A DNA stretch of 64,000 nucleotides, from assembly GCA_934532985.1 (NCBI GenBank), contig CAKTAV010000001.1:124001-188000 (forward strand), in the 5' to 3' direction. The stretch comes from an uncultured Butyricicoccus sp. (GTDB lineage Bacteria > Bacillota > Clostridia > Oscillospirales > Butyricicoccaceae). The notes under the pieces were generated by a model. It was not told the origin of the DNA and made no database searches. It worked only from the letters and a program-made list of their open reading frames with translations. Position numbers and translations under genes: made by a program. Numbering within the stretch: the first letter of the stretch is position 1; every line of letters begins with the position of its first letter. Positions 16,189-25,342 of the stretch are shown in pieces.

Positions 16189-16520
16189 GCTTGTTCTCCT
16201 TTGAGTACCGTCGGAATGCCGCAGAACACGCGCACTACCTGCTCGGCACGCTGGGCCAGCAAGCACGCCAGCCGTCCCGCCGCCTCGCGCGCCGCCCGTT
16301 CGTCCTTGTCCACCGGAACAACGCCGCCGCCGATCTCGGTTGCAATCACCACGTCGAACGCCGCCAATCGCTCACACAGCGCATCCAGATTCTCTGTCTG
16401 CGCCGCCTGCTGCTGGACATCCCACACGGCGTGACGGGCAAGCTCCTGCTCACTCCAGCCAAACCGCTGGCACACATAGTCCTTTTTGCCGCTGTACAGC
16501 GGTCCTGTCACAAAAATCAT
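16185..16520 (-). CDS. Small CobU-like protein (degenerate adenosylcobinamide kinase paralogue)
   Basis: A 111-residue protein, about 60% of a normal CobU. It starts MIFVTGPLYSGKKDYVCQ, a P-loop-like stretch in which the usual serine/threonine after GK is lysine. It ends with TEIGGGVVPVDKDERAAREA and FCGIPTVLKG, matching CobU's C-terminal half. The guanylyl-acceptor histidine region seen in the full CobU at 17290-17814 is absent. ATG at 16520 follows GGAGG by seven bases and overlaps cobS as ATGA. A working kinase seems doubtful; a regulatory or partner role for CobU/CobS is speculation. It is intact and so probably expressed. Confidence 0.8.
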   Translation of the reverse strand: MIFVTGPLYSGKKDYVCQRFGWSEQELARHAVWDVQQQAAQTENLDALCERLAAFDVVIATEIGGGVVPVDKDERAAREAAGRLACLLAQRAEQVVRVFCGIPTVLKGEQA

Positions 16521-17293
16521 CCTTTTCCCTCCAGCAGCTGGCAGATGACCAGCATCGCCAGCATCCACAGCTCCGCCTTCTGCAAAAACCATCCGGCAAG
16601 GTCGCCCGTAATGCCGCCAAAGTGCTTGCGTGCCACCGTGCGATAGCGGCACAGCACAATCACTGCCGCACACACCATGCAGACGCCCGCCTTTCGCGCG
16701 ACCGCGATCAGCACAGCCGCAACCAGTACTGCACACACGCCCAAAATCCAGCCAACGCGCGTTTTATCCGACGTACTGGCGAAGGTGTGCGCCAGCCCCG
16801 TGCCTTTCGCCAGCGCAAACCGCGCCACGGCAAAGCCGGACAGCAGACGGGACAGCACAAAGCTTAGCCCCAGCGCGAACACCGCCGTGCGATCCGGACG
16901 CAGCTGGACGCACAGCGCCAGATACGCCAGCAGATACACCGCCAGACGGATGACCGCGAACGCGCCGCAGTGCGGGTCACTCAAAATCGCGAGCTTTTTC
17001 TCGCGGCTGCTGTAGCTGGACAGCGCGTCGCTCGTGTCGGCGTAGCCATCCAGATGAATGCCGCCCGTGATCAAAATCGGAATTACGCACAGACCCACGC
17101 CTCGCACCAAATCCGTCACGCTCAGCCATCCGGCAGACCATATCCAAAGCGCACACGCCGCGCCGATGATCCCGCCGATCAGCGGGAACGCGCACAGCAT
17201 ATAGCGCATATTTTTCTCATTCCAAACCGGCTGCGGCACCGGAATTGCCGAAAACATGGCAAACGCCACCGCAATCGTCTCCCACACAATCAT
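16517..17293 (-). CDS. cobS: Adenosylcobinamide-GDP ribazoletransferase (cobalamin synthase)
   Basis: A 258-residue membrane enzyme that joins adenosylcobinamide-GDP to alpha-ribazole phosphate, the last assembly step. The N-terminus has AFAMFSAIPVPQPVWNEKNM, and the metal-binding signature GGIHLDGYADTSDAL lies near residues 78-92. Five to seven hydrophobic segments follow, with FGGITGDLAGWFLQKAE near the end. ATG at 17293 follows GGAG by seven bases and overlaps cobU as ATGA. Confidence 0.97.
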   Translation of the reverse strand: MIVWETIAVAFAMFSAIPVPQPVWNEKNMRYMLCAFPLIGGIIGAACALWIWSAGWLSVTDLVRGVGLCVIPILITGGIHLDGYADTSDALSSYSSREKKLAILSDPHCGAFAVIRLAVYLLAYLALCVQLRPDRTAVFALGLSFVLSRLLSGFAVARFALAKGTGLAHTFASTSDKTRVGWILGVCAVLVAAVLIAVARKAGVCMVCAAVIVLCRYRTVARKHFGGITGDLAGWFLQKAELWMLAMLVICQLLEGKG

Positions 17294-17814
17294 CGTGCTT
17301 CTCCCTTATGCACCTGCGGCAGACCGCAGACCACTTCCACCACCGTGTCTGCCCGCGCCGCCAGCATTCGATTCACTTCCGCCAGCAAACGCAGGTAGCT
17401 GTCCGTGTCCCCTTCGTATCGGTTTCCGCCGCTGAATACCTCGTTGGACACGATAATCAGCCGCTCGCTCTGCCGCTCCAGCGCGTCCACGCCGTCCGCA
17501 ATCGCCGCCAGCACGTCTTCACCCGCCCCGTCGGGGCTGTATTTTTCGTTCGCCGCCAGATTGCTCATGCACTCCAGCAGCACAACGCCGCGCTCCGGCA
17601 GCCCCACCGATTCCAAATTGGTATAGCACTCGATCGTCGTGAACCTCTTTTTCTCCCGCATGCGGCGGTGCTTTTCAATCCGCCGGACGGACTCGTCGTC
17701 GAACGGCTGCATCGTCGCGATGTAATAGCGCGGCAAATCTCCGGCAGACAGCACGAGCTGCTCAGCAAATTCGCTCTTGCCGGACGCCGCACCGCCGATC
17801 ACCAGCTGTATCAT
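17290..17814 (-). CDS. cobU: Adenosylcobinamide kinase / guanylyltransferase
   Basis: A 174-residue enzyme that phosphorylates and then guanylylates adenosylcobinamide. The P-loop is VIGGAASGKSEFAE near residues 5-18. YIATMQPFDDES and EKHRRMREKK contain the histidine expected to take GMP. ECMSNLAANE and SNEVFSGG match the family's later motifs. Length fits CobU. ATG at 17814 follows GGAGG by six bases and overlaps cobT as ATGA. A truncated paralogue lies two genes downstream. Confidence 0.96.
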   Translation of the reverse strand: MIQLVIGGAASGKSEFAEQLVLSAGDLPRYYIATMQPFDDESVRRIEKHRRMREKKRFTTIECYTNLESVGLPERGVVLLECMSNLAANEKYSPDGAGEDVLAAIADGVDALERQSERLIIVSNEVFSGGNRYEGDTDSYLRLLAEVNRMLAARADTVVEVVCGLPQVHKGEAR

Positions 17815-18884
17815 TCCAAACCTCCCAGCGGCTCATACGCCGCAATACTGCCCTCATCAAACGTGTACGACTCGGCGTACACCGCCCGCGCCATGTCCAG
17901 CAGCGGCATCGCCGCCACCGCACCCGTGCCCTCGCCCAGACGCATTCCCGCCGTAATCAGCGGCTGTTTCCCCAGCGCGTCCAGCAGCAGCTGTCCTGCC
18001 GGTTCCGCCGAGACATGGCTGGCAAACACGGCGATATCCGCCGCCGGACACAGCCGCACGGCGCACAGTGCACCCACCGAGCTGATAAAGCCGTCCATCA
18101 AAACCGGCACGCGGTATATCGCGCCGCCGAGAAACACGCCGCAAATCGCCGCAATATCAAAGCCGCCGACCTTCGCCAGCACGTCAATCGGGTCGTTCGC
18201 ATCCGGTGCGTTGCCTGCAATGGCTCGGGAAATCGCCTGTATTTTGCGCTGCAAGCCCGCGTCGCTCAGCCCGGAGCCGCGTCCGGTCATCTCCTCCGGC
18301 GCGCGGTGCAGCAGCACACTCGCCACGGCGCTCGATGTCGTCGTGTTGCCGATGCCCATCTCGCCCGTCGCAATCAGGCGCACGCCGCGCTCCACCTGCT
18401 CCCGTACCAGCTCGATGCCCACAGCAATCGCCCGCTCGGCCTGCTCCCGCGTCATCGCCGGGCCTACCGAAATATCACCGGTGCCGTTGCCGATGCGGCA
18501 GGACAGCACCCCGTCACAGGGAGCAAAATCCCGCATGCCGACATCCACCGGAATCACGTCGCACTGCGCCGCGGCCGCCATACGGCACACCGCCGTGCGC
18601 CCCATCGCGAGATTGCGCGCAACAATGCCCGTCACGCTGCTGTCCGTCTGCGTCACACCCTGCGCCACCACGCCGTTGTCCGCGCAAAAGACCAGCACGC
18701 TGCGCCGCGAGAGATCGATGTCACTGCTACCCGTCAGTGCCGCGATGTCCTCCAGCGCAGTCTCCAGCCGTCCCAGACTGCCCAGCGGCTTGGCGCACTG
18801 CGCCCACCGGCGGTGCGTCTGCGCGCGGGCGTCCTCGTCCGCCGGACGGATATTGCATAACTGCTCTTGCAACGTGGTGTTCAT
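17811..18884 (-). CDS. cobT: Nicotinate-nucleotide:dimethylbenzimidazole phosphoribosyltransferase
   Basis: A 357-residue enzyme that activates the lower-ligand base to its alpha-ribotide. Conserved stretches are KPLGSLGRLE near residue 30, VLVFCADNGVVAQGVTQ, GEMGIGNTTTSSAV and the C-terminal ITAGMRLGEGTGAVAAMPLL that holds the catalytic glutamate. No gene for making dimethylbenzimidazole (bluB or bza) is in the window, so the lower base used is unknown. ATG at 18884 follows AAAGGA and overlaps cbiA as ATGA. Confidence 0.97.
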   Translation of the reverse strand: MNTTLQEQLCNIRPADEDARAQTHRRWAQCAKPLGSLGRLETALEDIAALTGSSDIDLSRRSVLVFCADNGVVAQGVTQTDSSVTGIVARNLAMGRTAVCRMAAAAQCDVIPVDVGMRDFAPCDGVLSCRIGNGTGDISVGPAMTREQAERAIAVGIELVREQVERGVRLIATGEMGIGNTTTSSAVASVLLHRAPEEMTGRGSGLSDAGLQRKIQAISRAIAGNAPDANDPIDVLAKVGGFDIAAICGVFLGGAIYRVPVLMDGFISSVGALCAVRLCPAADIAVFASHVSAEPAGQLLLDALGKQPLITAGMRLGEGTGAVAAMPLLDMARAVYAESYTFDEGSIAAYEPLGGLE

Positions 18885-20233
18885 GTCGTTTCCTTTCGTG
18901 TTCGCGCCGCGTCCACAAACCGCCGCGCCAGCTGTGGATTTCCGGCAAAATATAAATGCGGAAAGCCCGCGTACAGCGTCGGCGTGGTCACGCCGCACCG
19001 CCAGCTTCGCCCGCTGACCGGCTTAACTGCCTGCAAATCCGCGCCGTTTTCCGTCGAATCCCAATAGTGAAATTCATGCGCGGGAACGCATTCTCCCGTG
19101 CGAAACAGCAGGCTGTCGCGCTCCGCCGTCAGGTTTGTATAGCCAAAGCGCACCAGCCGCGCTTGACGCACCGCGTCGCCGCCCAGCACGCCCGCCATCG
19201 GGTAAGATACGCCATCCTCGCCCGTCAGGCTGTGTCCCAGATAAAGAAAGCCGCCGCACTCCGCCACCGTCGGCAGTCCGTCTGTCACGGCGCGCCGGAT
19301 GCTCTCCCGCATGGAGCGGTTTTCCGATAGCTCCCGCACATGCAGCTCCGGATACCCGCCCGGCAGATACAGTCCGTGCACGTTTTCCGGCAGTTTTTCG
19401 TTCGTTAGCGGCGAAAACGGGACGATTTCCGCCCCACAGCGCCGAAAACACTCCAGCGTCTCCGCATACGCAAAGCAAAACGCCTCGTCCTGCGCCGCTG
19501 CGATGCGCACTTCCGCAGAAGTTGGAGATTCTGTCGTCGTTTTCGTCGTGCGCCCCGTGGTGCACAGCGCACACAGACGCGTCATGTCAATGGTCTGCTC
19601 CATGGTGTCGGCAATCACGGCGATCCGCTCGTTCCAGTCCGTGATCTCCGACGCGGTGTACAAACCCAAATGGCGGCTTTCCACCACGGCCTCCGCCATA
19701 TGCGGCAGATAGCCCAGCGCCGCCAGTCCGGTCTCCCGCTCAATCATCGGCGCGAGGGAGCGAAACAGCATCGGTGCGCACTCGTTCAAGATCACGCCGA
19801 CAATATGGCTCGGCGCGCGGAAATCACGCAAACCACGCAGCTGTGCCGCCAGTGTCAGGCTCGCCCCCTTGGGGCGCAGAACCAGAATCACCGGCAGACC
19901 GAGTGTGTCCGCCACATGCCACGCGCTCGCCTGCGTCGTCGTGCCGCCCACGCCATCGTACAGACCCATCACGCCCTCACACACCGCCGCACTGTGTCCC
20001 TGTGTGTGGATGTCATAGCTGCGTCGGACATACGCTTCGTCAGACAGGAATAAATCCAGATTCCAGCTGTCTATTCCGAGCACGGAGCGGTGAAACATCG
20101 GGTCGATATAATCCGGTCCGCACTTAAATGCGCACGGATTCGTCCCTCTGCGCCGCAGCAGCTCCAATATGCCGCAGGTCACCGCCGTCTTTCCGCTGCC
20201 GGAGGACGGCGCGGCAATCACACACTCAATCAT
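18881..20233 (-). CDS. cbiA: Cobyrinate a,c-diamide synthase
   Basis: A 450-residue glutamine-dependent amidase of the a and c acetate chains. The N-terminal ATP site is IAAPSSGSGKTAVTCGI, followed by KCGPDYIDPMFH, a family signature, and EGVMGLYDGVGG. The C-terminal glutaminase domain carries LYLPGGYPELH and the nucleophile in VAECGGFLYLG near residue 330, with HEFHYWDST later. ATG at 20233 follows GGAG by six to seven bases and overlaps cbiET by eight bases. Confidence 0.97.
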   Translation of the reverse strand: MIECVIAAPSSGSGKTAVTCGILELLRRRGTNPCAFKCGPDYIDPMFHRSVLGIDSWNLDLFLSDEAYVRRSYDIHTQGHSAAVCEGVMGLYDGVGGTTTQASAWHVADTLGLPVILVLRPKGASLTLAAQLRGLRDFRAPSHIVGVILNECAPMLFRSLAPMIERETGLAALGYLPHMAEAVVESRHLGLYTASEITDWNERIAVIADTMEQTIDMTRLCALCTTGRTTKTTTESPTSAEVRIAAAQDEAFCFAYAETLECFRRCGAEIVPFSPLTNEKLPENVHGLYLPGGYPELHVRELSENRSMRESIRRAVTDGLPTVAECGGFLYLGHSLTGEDGVSYPMAGVLGGDAVRQARLVRFGYTNLTAERDSLLFRTGECVPAHEFHYWDSTENGADLQAVKPVSGRSWRCGVTTPTLYAGFPHLYFAGNPQLARRFVDAARTRKETT

Positions 20234-21431
20234 CGCGCTCTCCCGTAATCAAAAACACCGGATTGTTCGCCATCATCAGATGCAGCGATCCCGCCGCTCG
20301 GCTGCGGCTGACCGCAATCTGCGTCACCTGTGCCGTCAGCCCGCGCGCCGTCAGGGCGCTGACCGCCTTGCCCAGCGTTTCCACCGCAATCGCGGAAATG
20401 CAGAGGCGTGCACGCGGATTTTTGTCCAATATCACGTCCAAAATGCCGTCCAGCTGCCCCTTGCTGCCGCCAATAAACACCGCGTCCGGCGTCGGGAGGT
20501 CGGCAAGCGCTTCCGGCGCGTTTCCCTCGATCACGGTCAGATTCCATGCGCCGAAGTCCGCGCGGTTCGTCTCAATCAGCTCACAGCCCTCCGGACTGCA
20601 CTCGACAGCATATACCCGTCCGCGCGCTGCCGCCAGCGCCAGCTCCACCGACACACTGCCGGTGCCCGCGCCGACATCCCACACGGTGTCGTTCGGACGA
20701 ATCGCCAGCTTGCCCAGCGCCGCCGCGCGCACCTCCTGCTTGGTCATCGGCACGCTGCCGCGCATAAATCGCTCGTCCGCAATGCCGGAGCTGATGTGCT
20801 CGGTTTCCGGCGCTGGTTCTGCCAGCAAGACGCTCAAGACCGCAAAATCCTGTGCCGCCAGCTCCGATGCCGTGCCGGTCGTGATGCGCTCATCGTCATA
20901 CGACAAGTTTTCGCCCACTGTTACCTCCAGCGCCCCTAATCCGGATTCCGCCAGCCGACAGCACAGCGCCGCCGGAGACTGCTCTCCCGTCCCTGTCAAA
21001 AACAGTACGGGCTTACCGTCCATCACTTCCAGCACCGGATCGCACGCCACGCCGTGCGCCGAAACCAGCTTCCACTCCTGCCACGGACGGCCGAGCTTTG
21101 CCGCCATCAGCTGTACACTGGAGATGCCAGGTAGAATTTCCGCCTCCATCCCCTCGTGCCGCAGCAGCTCCAGCAAGCCGCGCGCGCCGGAATAAAAGCC
21201 CGTGTCGCCGCTGTATACCGCGCAGCACGGTTTATCGCAGTGCTGCTGTAATACCGCAAGAATATCCGCATACCGTACCGCCGCGACGCGCTGCGCCGTG
21301 CAGTCCTCCGGCAGGGCGTCCAGCAACCGCTGTGCGCCGACAATGACCTGTGCCCGCCGCAGACGATCGTGCGCCTGCTCGGTCAGCAGTCCGGCGCCGC
21401 CGCCGCCCAATCCAACCAACGTGATGTTCAT
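20226..21431 (-). CDS. cbiET: Fused cobalt-precorrin-7 C5-methyltransferase / C15-methyltransferase-decarboxylase
   Basis: A 401-residue fusion of the CobL type. Residues 1-200 are CbiE, with ITLVGLGGGGAGLL at the start and the SAM-pocket stretch PGISSVQLMAAKLGRPW. Residues 210-401 are CbiT, starting at DERFMRGSVPMTKQEVRA and holding SAM motif VWDVGAGTGSVSVELAL. Together they methylate C5 and C15 and decarboxylate the C12 acetate. ATG at 21431 has GAGGAG eight bases upstream and overlaps cbiJ as ATGA. A degenerate homologue lies at 42700-43614. Confidence 0.96.
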   Translation of the reverse strand: MNITLVGLGGGGAGLLTEQAHDRLRRAQVIVGAQRLLDALPEDCTAQRVAAVRYADILAVLQQHCDKPCCAVYSGDTGFYSGARGLLELLRHEGMEAEILPGISSVQLMAAKLGRPWQEWKLVSAHGVACDPVLEVMDGKPVLFLTGTGEQSPAALCCRLAESGLGALEVTVGENLSYDDERITTGTASELAAQDFAVLSVLLAEPAPETEHISSGIADERFMRGSVPMTKQEVRAAALGKLAIRPNDTVWDVGAGTGSVSVELALAAARGRVYAVECSPEGCELIETNRADFGAWNLTVIEGNAPEALADLPTPDAVFIGGSKGQLDGILDVILDKNPRARLCISAIAVETLGKAVSALTARGLTAQVTQIAVSRSRAAGSLHLMMANNPVFLITGERDD

Positions 21432-22165
21432 CGCATTCGCTCCTCACATTCTTGCAGAATCGCCGCAAAATCCGCGCCCTGCTCCTCCGGTCGCGCAATG
21501 ACCACCATAGGAACACCGGCGTGCTGCGCCGCCCGTGCCTTTTCCGGAAAGCCGCCGGTCGCGCCGCCGTCCTTGCTCACCATCCATCGGATGGCAAATT
21601 GATGCAGCAGCGCCAGATTCAGCTCCTCGGAAAACGGTCCCTGCATCGCAATGATATTCCGGTGCGGAATCCCCGCCCGCAGGCAGCCGTCCAAGCTGCT
21701 CTGTACCGGCAGCACGCGCGGATACAGCCGCTCGCCGCCCAGCGGCGCAAACGCCGCCAGCTCCTTCGCGCCGGTCGTCAGCAGGACATTTCCCTCCCGC
21801 GACGCCAGCCACTGTGCCGCCGCCGCCGCGCTCTCCACCAGAATACAGTCCGACATGGTCTCACTCGCCGCACGCAGCAGACGCCGATACGGAACGCCCG
21901 CCTGTGTGCAGGCCTCGCGCATGTTCTGCGTGACCTCCACCGCATAGGGGTGGGTGGCGTCCACACACAGCGCCGCGCCGTGCAGCATGTCCCGCATTTC
22001 TTCCACGGTCTTTCGTCCGCAGGACACCGTCACGCCGTCGCACTCGCCCTGCTCCTCGCGTCCGTACTCCGTCGCCACGCTGACCGTCACCGGAATACCC
22101 CGCTGCGCCAGCGCATGGGACAGCATCCGTCCCTCGGTCGTGCCGCTGAAAATGACGATATTCAT
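21428..22165 (-). CDS. cbiJ: Cobalt-precorrin-6A reductase
   Basis: A 245-residue NAD(P)H enzyme that reduces cobalt-precorrin-6A to 6B. MNIVIFSGTTEGRMLSHAL opens it, and VDATHPYAVEVTQNMREAC is the family signature. KDGGATGGFPEKARAAQ near residue 200 is also conserved. Length fits the family. Only a weak G-rich ribosome site precedes ATG 22165, which overlaps cbiH as ATGA, so coupled translation is likely. Confidence 0.95.
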   Translation of the reverse strand: MNIVIFSGTTEGRMLSHALAQRGIPVTVSVATEYGREEQGECDGVTVSCGRKTVEEMRDMLHGAALCVDATHPYAVEVTQNMREACTQAGVPYRRLLRAASETMSDCILVESAAAAAQWLASREGNVLLTTGAKELAAFAPLGGERLYPRVLPVQSSLDGCLRAGIPHRNIIAMQGPFSEELNLALLHQFAIRWMVSKDGGATGGFPEKARAAQHAGVPMVVIARPEEQGADFAAILQECEERMR

Positions 22166-22893
22166 CGCGGACGATACCCCCGCGGCGTCACCATGCGCTT
22201 CCCGCACAGACGGGTCGAGCGCGCGCCGATAAACACCGTCGTGAACATATCCACCGGCTCCTCCGGCAGAGCGCCCAGCGTCATCGTCTTGCTCTCCTGT
22301 CCCTCGCGTCCGATGTTGCGCACCCAGCCGCACACGGTATCCTCCGGCAGGATCTCCAGCAGGATCTCACACGCGCGCTTCAGCGTTTCCGTCCGCTTTT
22401 TGGAGCGCGGGTTGTACATACAGATCGCAAAATCGCCGCGCGCCGCGCACCGCAGCCGCTCCTCGATTTTGTCCCACGGCGTGAGCAGATCGGACAGCGA
22501 GATCACGCAGAAGTCATGTCCCAGCGGCGCACCGAGCACCGCACCGCCGGACAGCGCCGCCGTGATGCCCGCGACAATTTCCACCTCGACCGCCGGAAAT
22601 TCCTCCGCCAGCTCGAGCACCAGTCCCGCCATGCCGTACACACCGGCGTCGCCGCTGCACACCATCGCCACGGTACGTCCTGCGTTCGCCGTCTCCAGCG
22701 CCCAGAGGCACCGCTCGCGCTCCTGCCGCATGCCCGTTGTGTACATCTCCTTCTGCGGGAACATCGGACGAACCAAATCAATATACACCGTATAGCCGCA
22801 CAGCACGTCCGCCCGTTCCATCGCGGCAAACGCCTGCTCCGTCACATATTCCTGTCCGCCCGGGCCCATGCCCACGACATATAGCTTATTCAT
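22162..22893 (-). CDS. cbiH: Cobalt-precorrin-3 C17-methyltransferase
   Basis: A 243-residue SAM enzyme that methylates C17 and contracts the ring. It has YVVGMGPGGQEYVTEQAF, VCSGDAGVYGMAGLVLEL, the SAM-pocket AGITAALSGGAVLGAPLGHD and CMYNPRSKKR, all typical of CobJ/CbiH. There is no extra C-terminal iron-sulfur domain. ATG at 22893 follows GGAG by eight bases and overlaps the cbiG end by eight bases. Confidence 0.96.
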   Translation of the reverse strand: MNKLYVVGMGPGGQEYVTEQAFAAMERADVLCGYTVYIDLVRPMFPQKEMYTTGMRQERERCLWALETANAGRTVAMVCSGDAGVYGMAGLVLELAEEFPAVEVEIVAGITAALSGGAVLGAPLGHDFCVISLSDLLTPWDKIEERLRCAARGDFAICMYNPRSKKRTETLKRACEILLEILPEDTVCGWVRNIGREGQESKTMTLGALPEEPVDMFTTVFIGARSTRLCGKRMVTPRGYRPR

Positions 22894-23884
22894 CCTGCCA
22901 TCTCCAATCCGGGTGATATGGTTTGCATGCCGCCGCGATCGTCACGCCGCGTCCGGCAAATTTGGGTATTGCGAGCGTTCCGCCAGAGACGCACACCGCG
23001 CTGCGCTCGCAGACATTGTCCACACCGACCACGCTCTGCACAAACGGCGAAGGCGTGAACGCGCCGGACACCTGCATCAGCTGCTCCGCCGAAAACGTCA
23101 CAAACGGCCAGCCGTGTGCCGCACAAAACGCGCGCAGCCCCGGCTCGTTTTGCTTCCGGTCGATGCTCGCCACGGCGCACACCGCCCGCTCACACAAGCC
23201 GGTTCTCTCACACAGGGCGGCAAACTGCCGCTCAATGTCCTCCTGCGACGTGTCCTTGCGGCATCCGATACCGAGCACGATCACATGCGGAACGGCACAC
23301 AACGTCTCTCCCTCGCCCGTGTGCCAGTCCAGCCGAACGTCACAGGAATTCGGGTCATTTCCCATGACGACACCATCCGGCGTGTCTCCATCCATCGTCC
23401 AAGCAGAATACACCGAAATCGGCTCTCCGCGCAGCACCTTACCCGAAACACACTTGATTCGGTTCGGGTTTTGAATTTCCGCCCTCTGCCGCTTGGTCCA
23501 TTCGTCCACGGCAAAGACGCCGTGGCGATCCGTCGCCGTCGTGATCACCGCCTGCGCTCCGCACACCGCCGCGATGCGCCGCGCCAGCGCATTCGCGCCG
23601 CCCAGATGTCCGGACAGCAGTGGGACGGCAAACGCGCCGCACTCATCCACGACCACAACCGCCGGATCGTGCGTTTTGTCCCGCACATACGGCGCAATCG
23701 CCCGCACCGCAATGCCCGCCGCGCCGACAAAAATCAAGCCGTCCGCCGCAGCAAAGTTGGATTTCGTCCACTCATCCAGCGACAGCGGACGGCGGCAGCG
23801 GCTGACCGCACCGCCCAGCGCCTGCGCCAGTTCATTCGCCAGCGCTTCTCCAGTGTCGGTAAACGCGAGATACGCCAGCTTCAT
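22886..23884 (-). CDS. cbiG: Cobalt-precorrin-5A hydrolase
   Basis: A 332-residue enzyme that opens the delta-lactone and releases acetaldehyde. The N-terminal domain has IFVGAAGIAVRAIAPYVRDK and VVDECGAFAVPLLSGHLGGAN; the C-terminal domain has VIVLGIGCRKDTS, SIDRKQNEPGL and FVTFSAEQLMQV. Both signatures are diagnostic for CbiG of the anaerobic route. ATG at 23884 follows GCGGAG by five bases and overlaps cbiF as ATGA. Confidence 0.96.
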   Translation of the reverse strand: MKLAYLAFTDTGEALANELAQALGGAVSRCRRPLSLDEWTKSNFAAADGLIFVGAAGIAVRAIAPYVRDKTHDPAVVVVDECGAFAVPLLSGHLGGANALARRIAAVCGAQAVITTATDRHGVFAVDEWTKRQRAEIQNPNRIKCVSGKVLRGEPISVYSAWTMDGDTPDGVVMGNDPNSCDVRLDWHTGEGETLCAVPHVIVLGIGCRKDTSQEDIERQFAALCERTGLCERAVCAVASIDRKQNEPGLRAFCAAHGWPFVTFSAEQLMQVSGAFTPSPFVQSVVGVDNVCERSAVCVSGGTLAIPKFAGRGVTIAAACKPYHPDWRWQDE

Positions 23885-24639
23885 TTTTTCTCCGCTTCCC
23901 GAAACTCCGTCGTAAACGACGGGTCATACAGCTTGCTGCGCTCATAGGTGCTGCCGAGGAAGTCGCCGACCAGAATCAACGCGGTTTTGTGGATTCCCTC
24001 GCGCTTCGCGCTCTGCGCCAGCGTGCCCACCGTGCAGCGCACGACTTTTTCGTCTGGCCACGTCGCCTTGTATACAATCGCCGCGGGCGTGTCCTCGGTG
24101 TACTCCCCTTGAAGCAGTTGCTCCTGCACCTGCTCCAGCAGACCGGAGGACAAAAACAGCACCATCGTTGCGCCGTGCTTGGCAAACGAGGCCACGCTCT
24201 CGCGCTCCGGCACCGGCGTTCGTCCCGCCATGCGCGTAATCACTACGCTCTGGCTGACCTCCGGCAGAGTATATTCCGCGCACAACGCCGACGCCGCCCC
24301 GCAAAAGCTGGACACGCCTGGCGTGTCGTCATAGGAAATTCCTATGGCATCCAGTGCATCCATCTGCTCCCGAATCGCACCGTACAGGCTCATGTCTCCC
24401 GTGTGCAGCCGAACGGTGACCTTGCCCTGCCGCTCCGCGCGCTGCATCACGTCCAGCACCTGCTCCAGCGTCATCTCCGCACTGTTGTGAATCTCGCACT
24501 CCGGCTTTGTCATCGCCAGCAGTTCCGGATTGACCAGACTGCCCGCGTAGATAATTACGTCCGCCTGTCCCAGCAGCTTCGCGCCGCGCAGGGTAATCAG
24601 ATCCGTCGCTCCCGGTCCCGCTCCCACAAAATGTACCAT
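23881..24639 (-). CDS. cbiF: Cobalt-precorrin-4 C11-methyltransferase
   Basis: A 252-residue SAM-dependent methyltransferase. It opens VHFVGAGPGATDLITLRGAK, then YAGSLVNPELL, RLHTGDMSLYGAIREQMDAL and the pocket PGVSSFCGAASALCAEYTLP, all specific to CbiF/CobM. Length is typical. ATG at 24639 follows AAAGGAG by seven bases, four bases after cbiL. Confidence 0.97.
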   Translation of the reverse strand: MVHFVGAGPGATDLITLRGAKLLGQADVIIYAGSLVNPELLAMTKPECEIHNSAEMTLEQVLDVMQRAERQGKVTVRLHTGDMSLYGAIREQMDALDAIGISYDDTPGVSSFCGAASALCAEYTLPEVSQSVVITRMAGRTPVPERESVASFAKHGATMVLFLSSGLLEQVQEQLLQGEYTEDTPAAIVYKATWPDEKVVRCTVGTLAQSAKREGIHKTALILVGDFLGSTYERSKLYDPSFTTEFREAEKK

Positions 24640-24643
24640 CGCG

Positions 24644-25342
24644 TTACTCCTTTACCACAATCGTCGCAAAATATCCCGCCTGCTCGCCGTCCGGGAACGC
24701 CGCCAGATTGGGGTACACCGCTTCGTCCGGCAGTCCGCACGAGCGCACCATCGCGCTGTGCTCCCGCACCCCGGCTTCGTCCAGAGCATGCAGCACCTTA
24801 GGCAGCTGCTTTCCGGATTTCATGAGAATTTTCGTGCCGCTCTGGTTGAGAACCGGCTCGGTCTCCACGCTGCCCGGCGCGATATGCAGCGGCTCGTGCA
24901 TCTCGGTCAGACTGATGCCCAGCCGCGCTGCACAGGCACAGAAGCTCGGCACGCCCGGAATCATCTGCGTCACATAGCCGCGTTCGTTTAGTATCTCCAT
25001 CAGATAGGAATACGTCGCATAAATCGACACATCGCCCAGATTGAGCATGGCCACATCCTGCCCCGCGTCCAGATAGCGCGCCACCGTCTCCGCCGCCGTT
25101 TCATGCGCCGCGCGCTGCTTCTCTTCTCCGCGCTCCATCGTAAAATACAGCGGCACAACCGTTTTGTCCGACAGATCCACCGCCTGACGGGCGATGTCAT
25201 AGGCGAGCATCGCGCCGCTCCTGGTCTGCGGCGCCGCAATCACCTGCGTGCGCTCCAGCAGACGCACCGCCTTGAGCGTCAGCAGCTCCGGATCGCCCGG
25301 GCCAATGCTCACTCCGTAGAAAATTCCGCGTTTTTGTTCCAT
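24644..25342 (-). CDS. cbiL: Cobalt-precorrin-2 C20-methyltransferase
   Basis: A 232-residue SAM enzyme that adds the C20 methyl, the first ring methylation after cobalt insertion. It starts GIFYGVSIGPGDPELLTLKA, then has MLNLGDVSIYATYSYLMEIL and the pocket IPGVPSFCACAARLGISLTE. These distinguish it from the other ring methyltransferases. Its start lies inside the cbiD gene (34-nt overlap), with GGAG eleven bases upstream. Confidence 0.96.
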   Translation of the reverse strand: MEQKRGIFYGVSIGPGDPELLTLKAVRLLERTQVIAAPQTRSGAMLAYDIARQAVDLSDKTVVPLYFTMERGEEKQRAAHETAAETVARYLDAGQDVAMLNLGDVSIYATYSYLMEILNERGYVTQMIPGVPSFCACAARLGISLTEMHEPLHIAPGSVETEPVLNQSGTKILMKSGKQLPKVLHALDEAGVREHSAMVRSCGLPDEAVYPNLAAFPDGEQAGYFATIVVKE

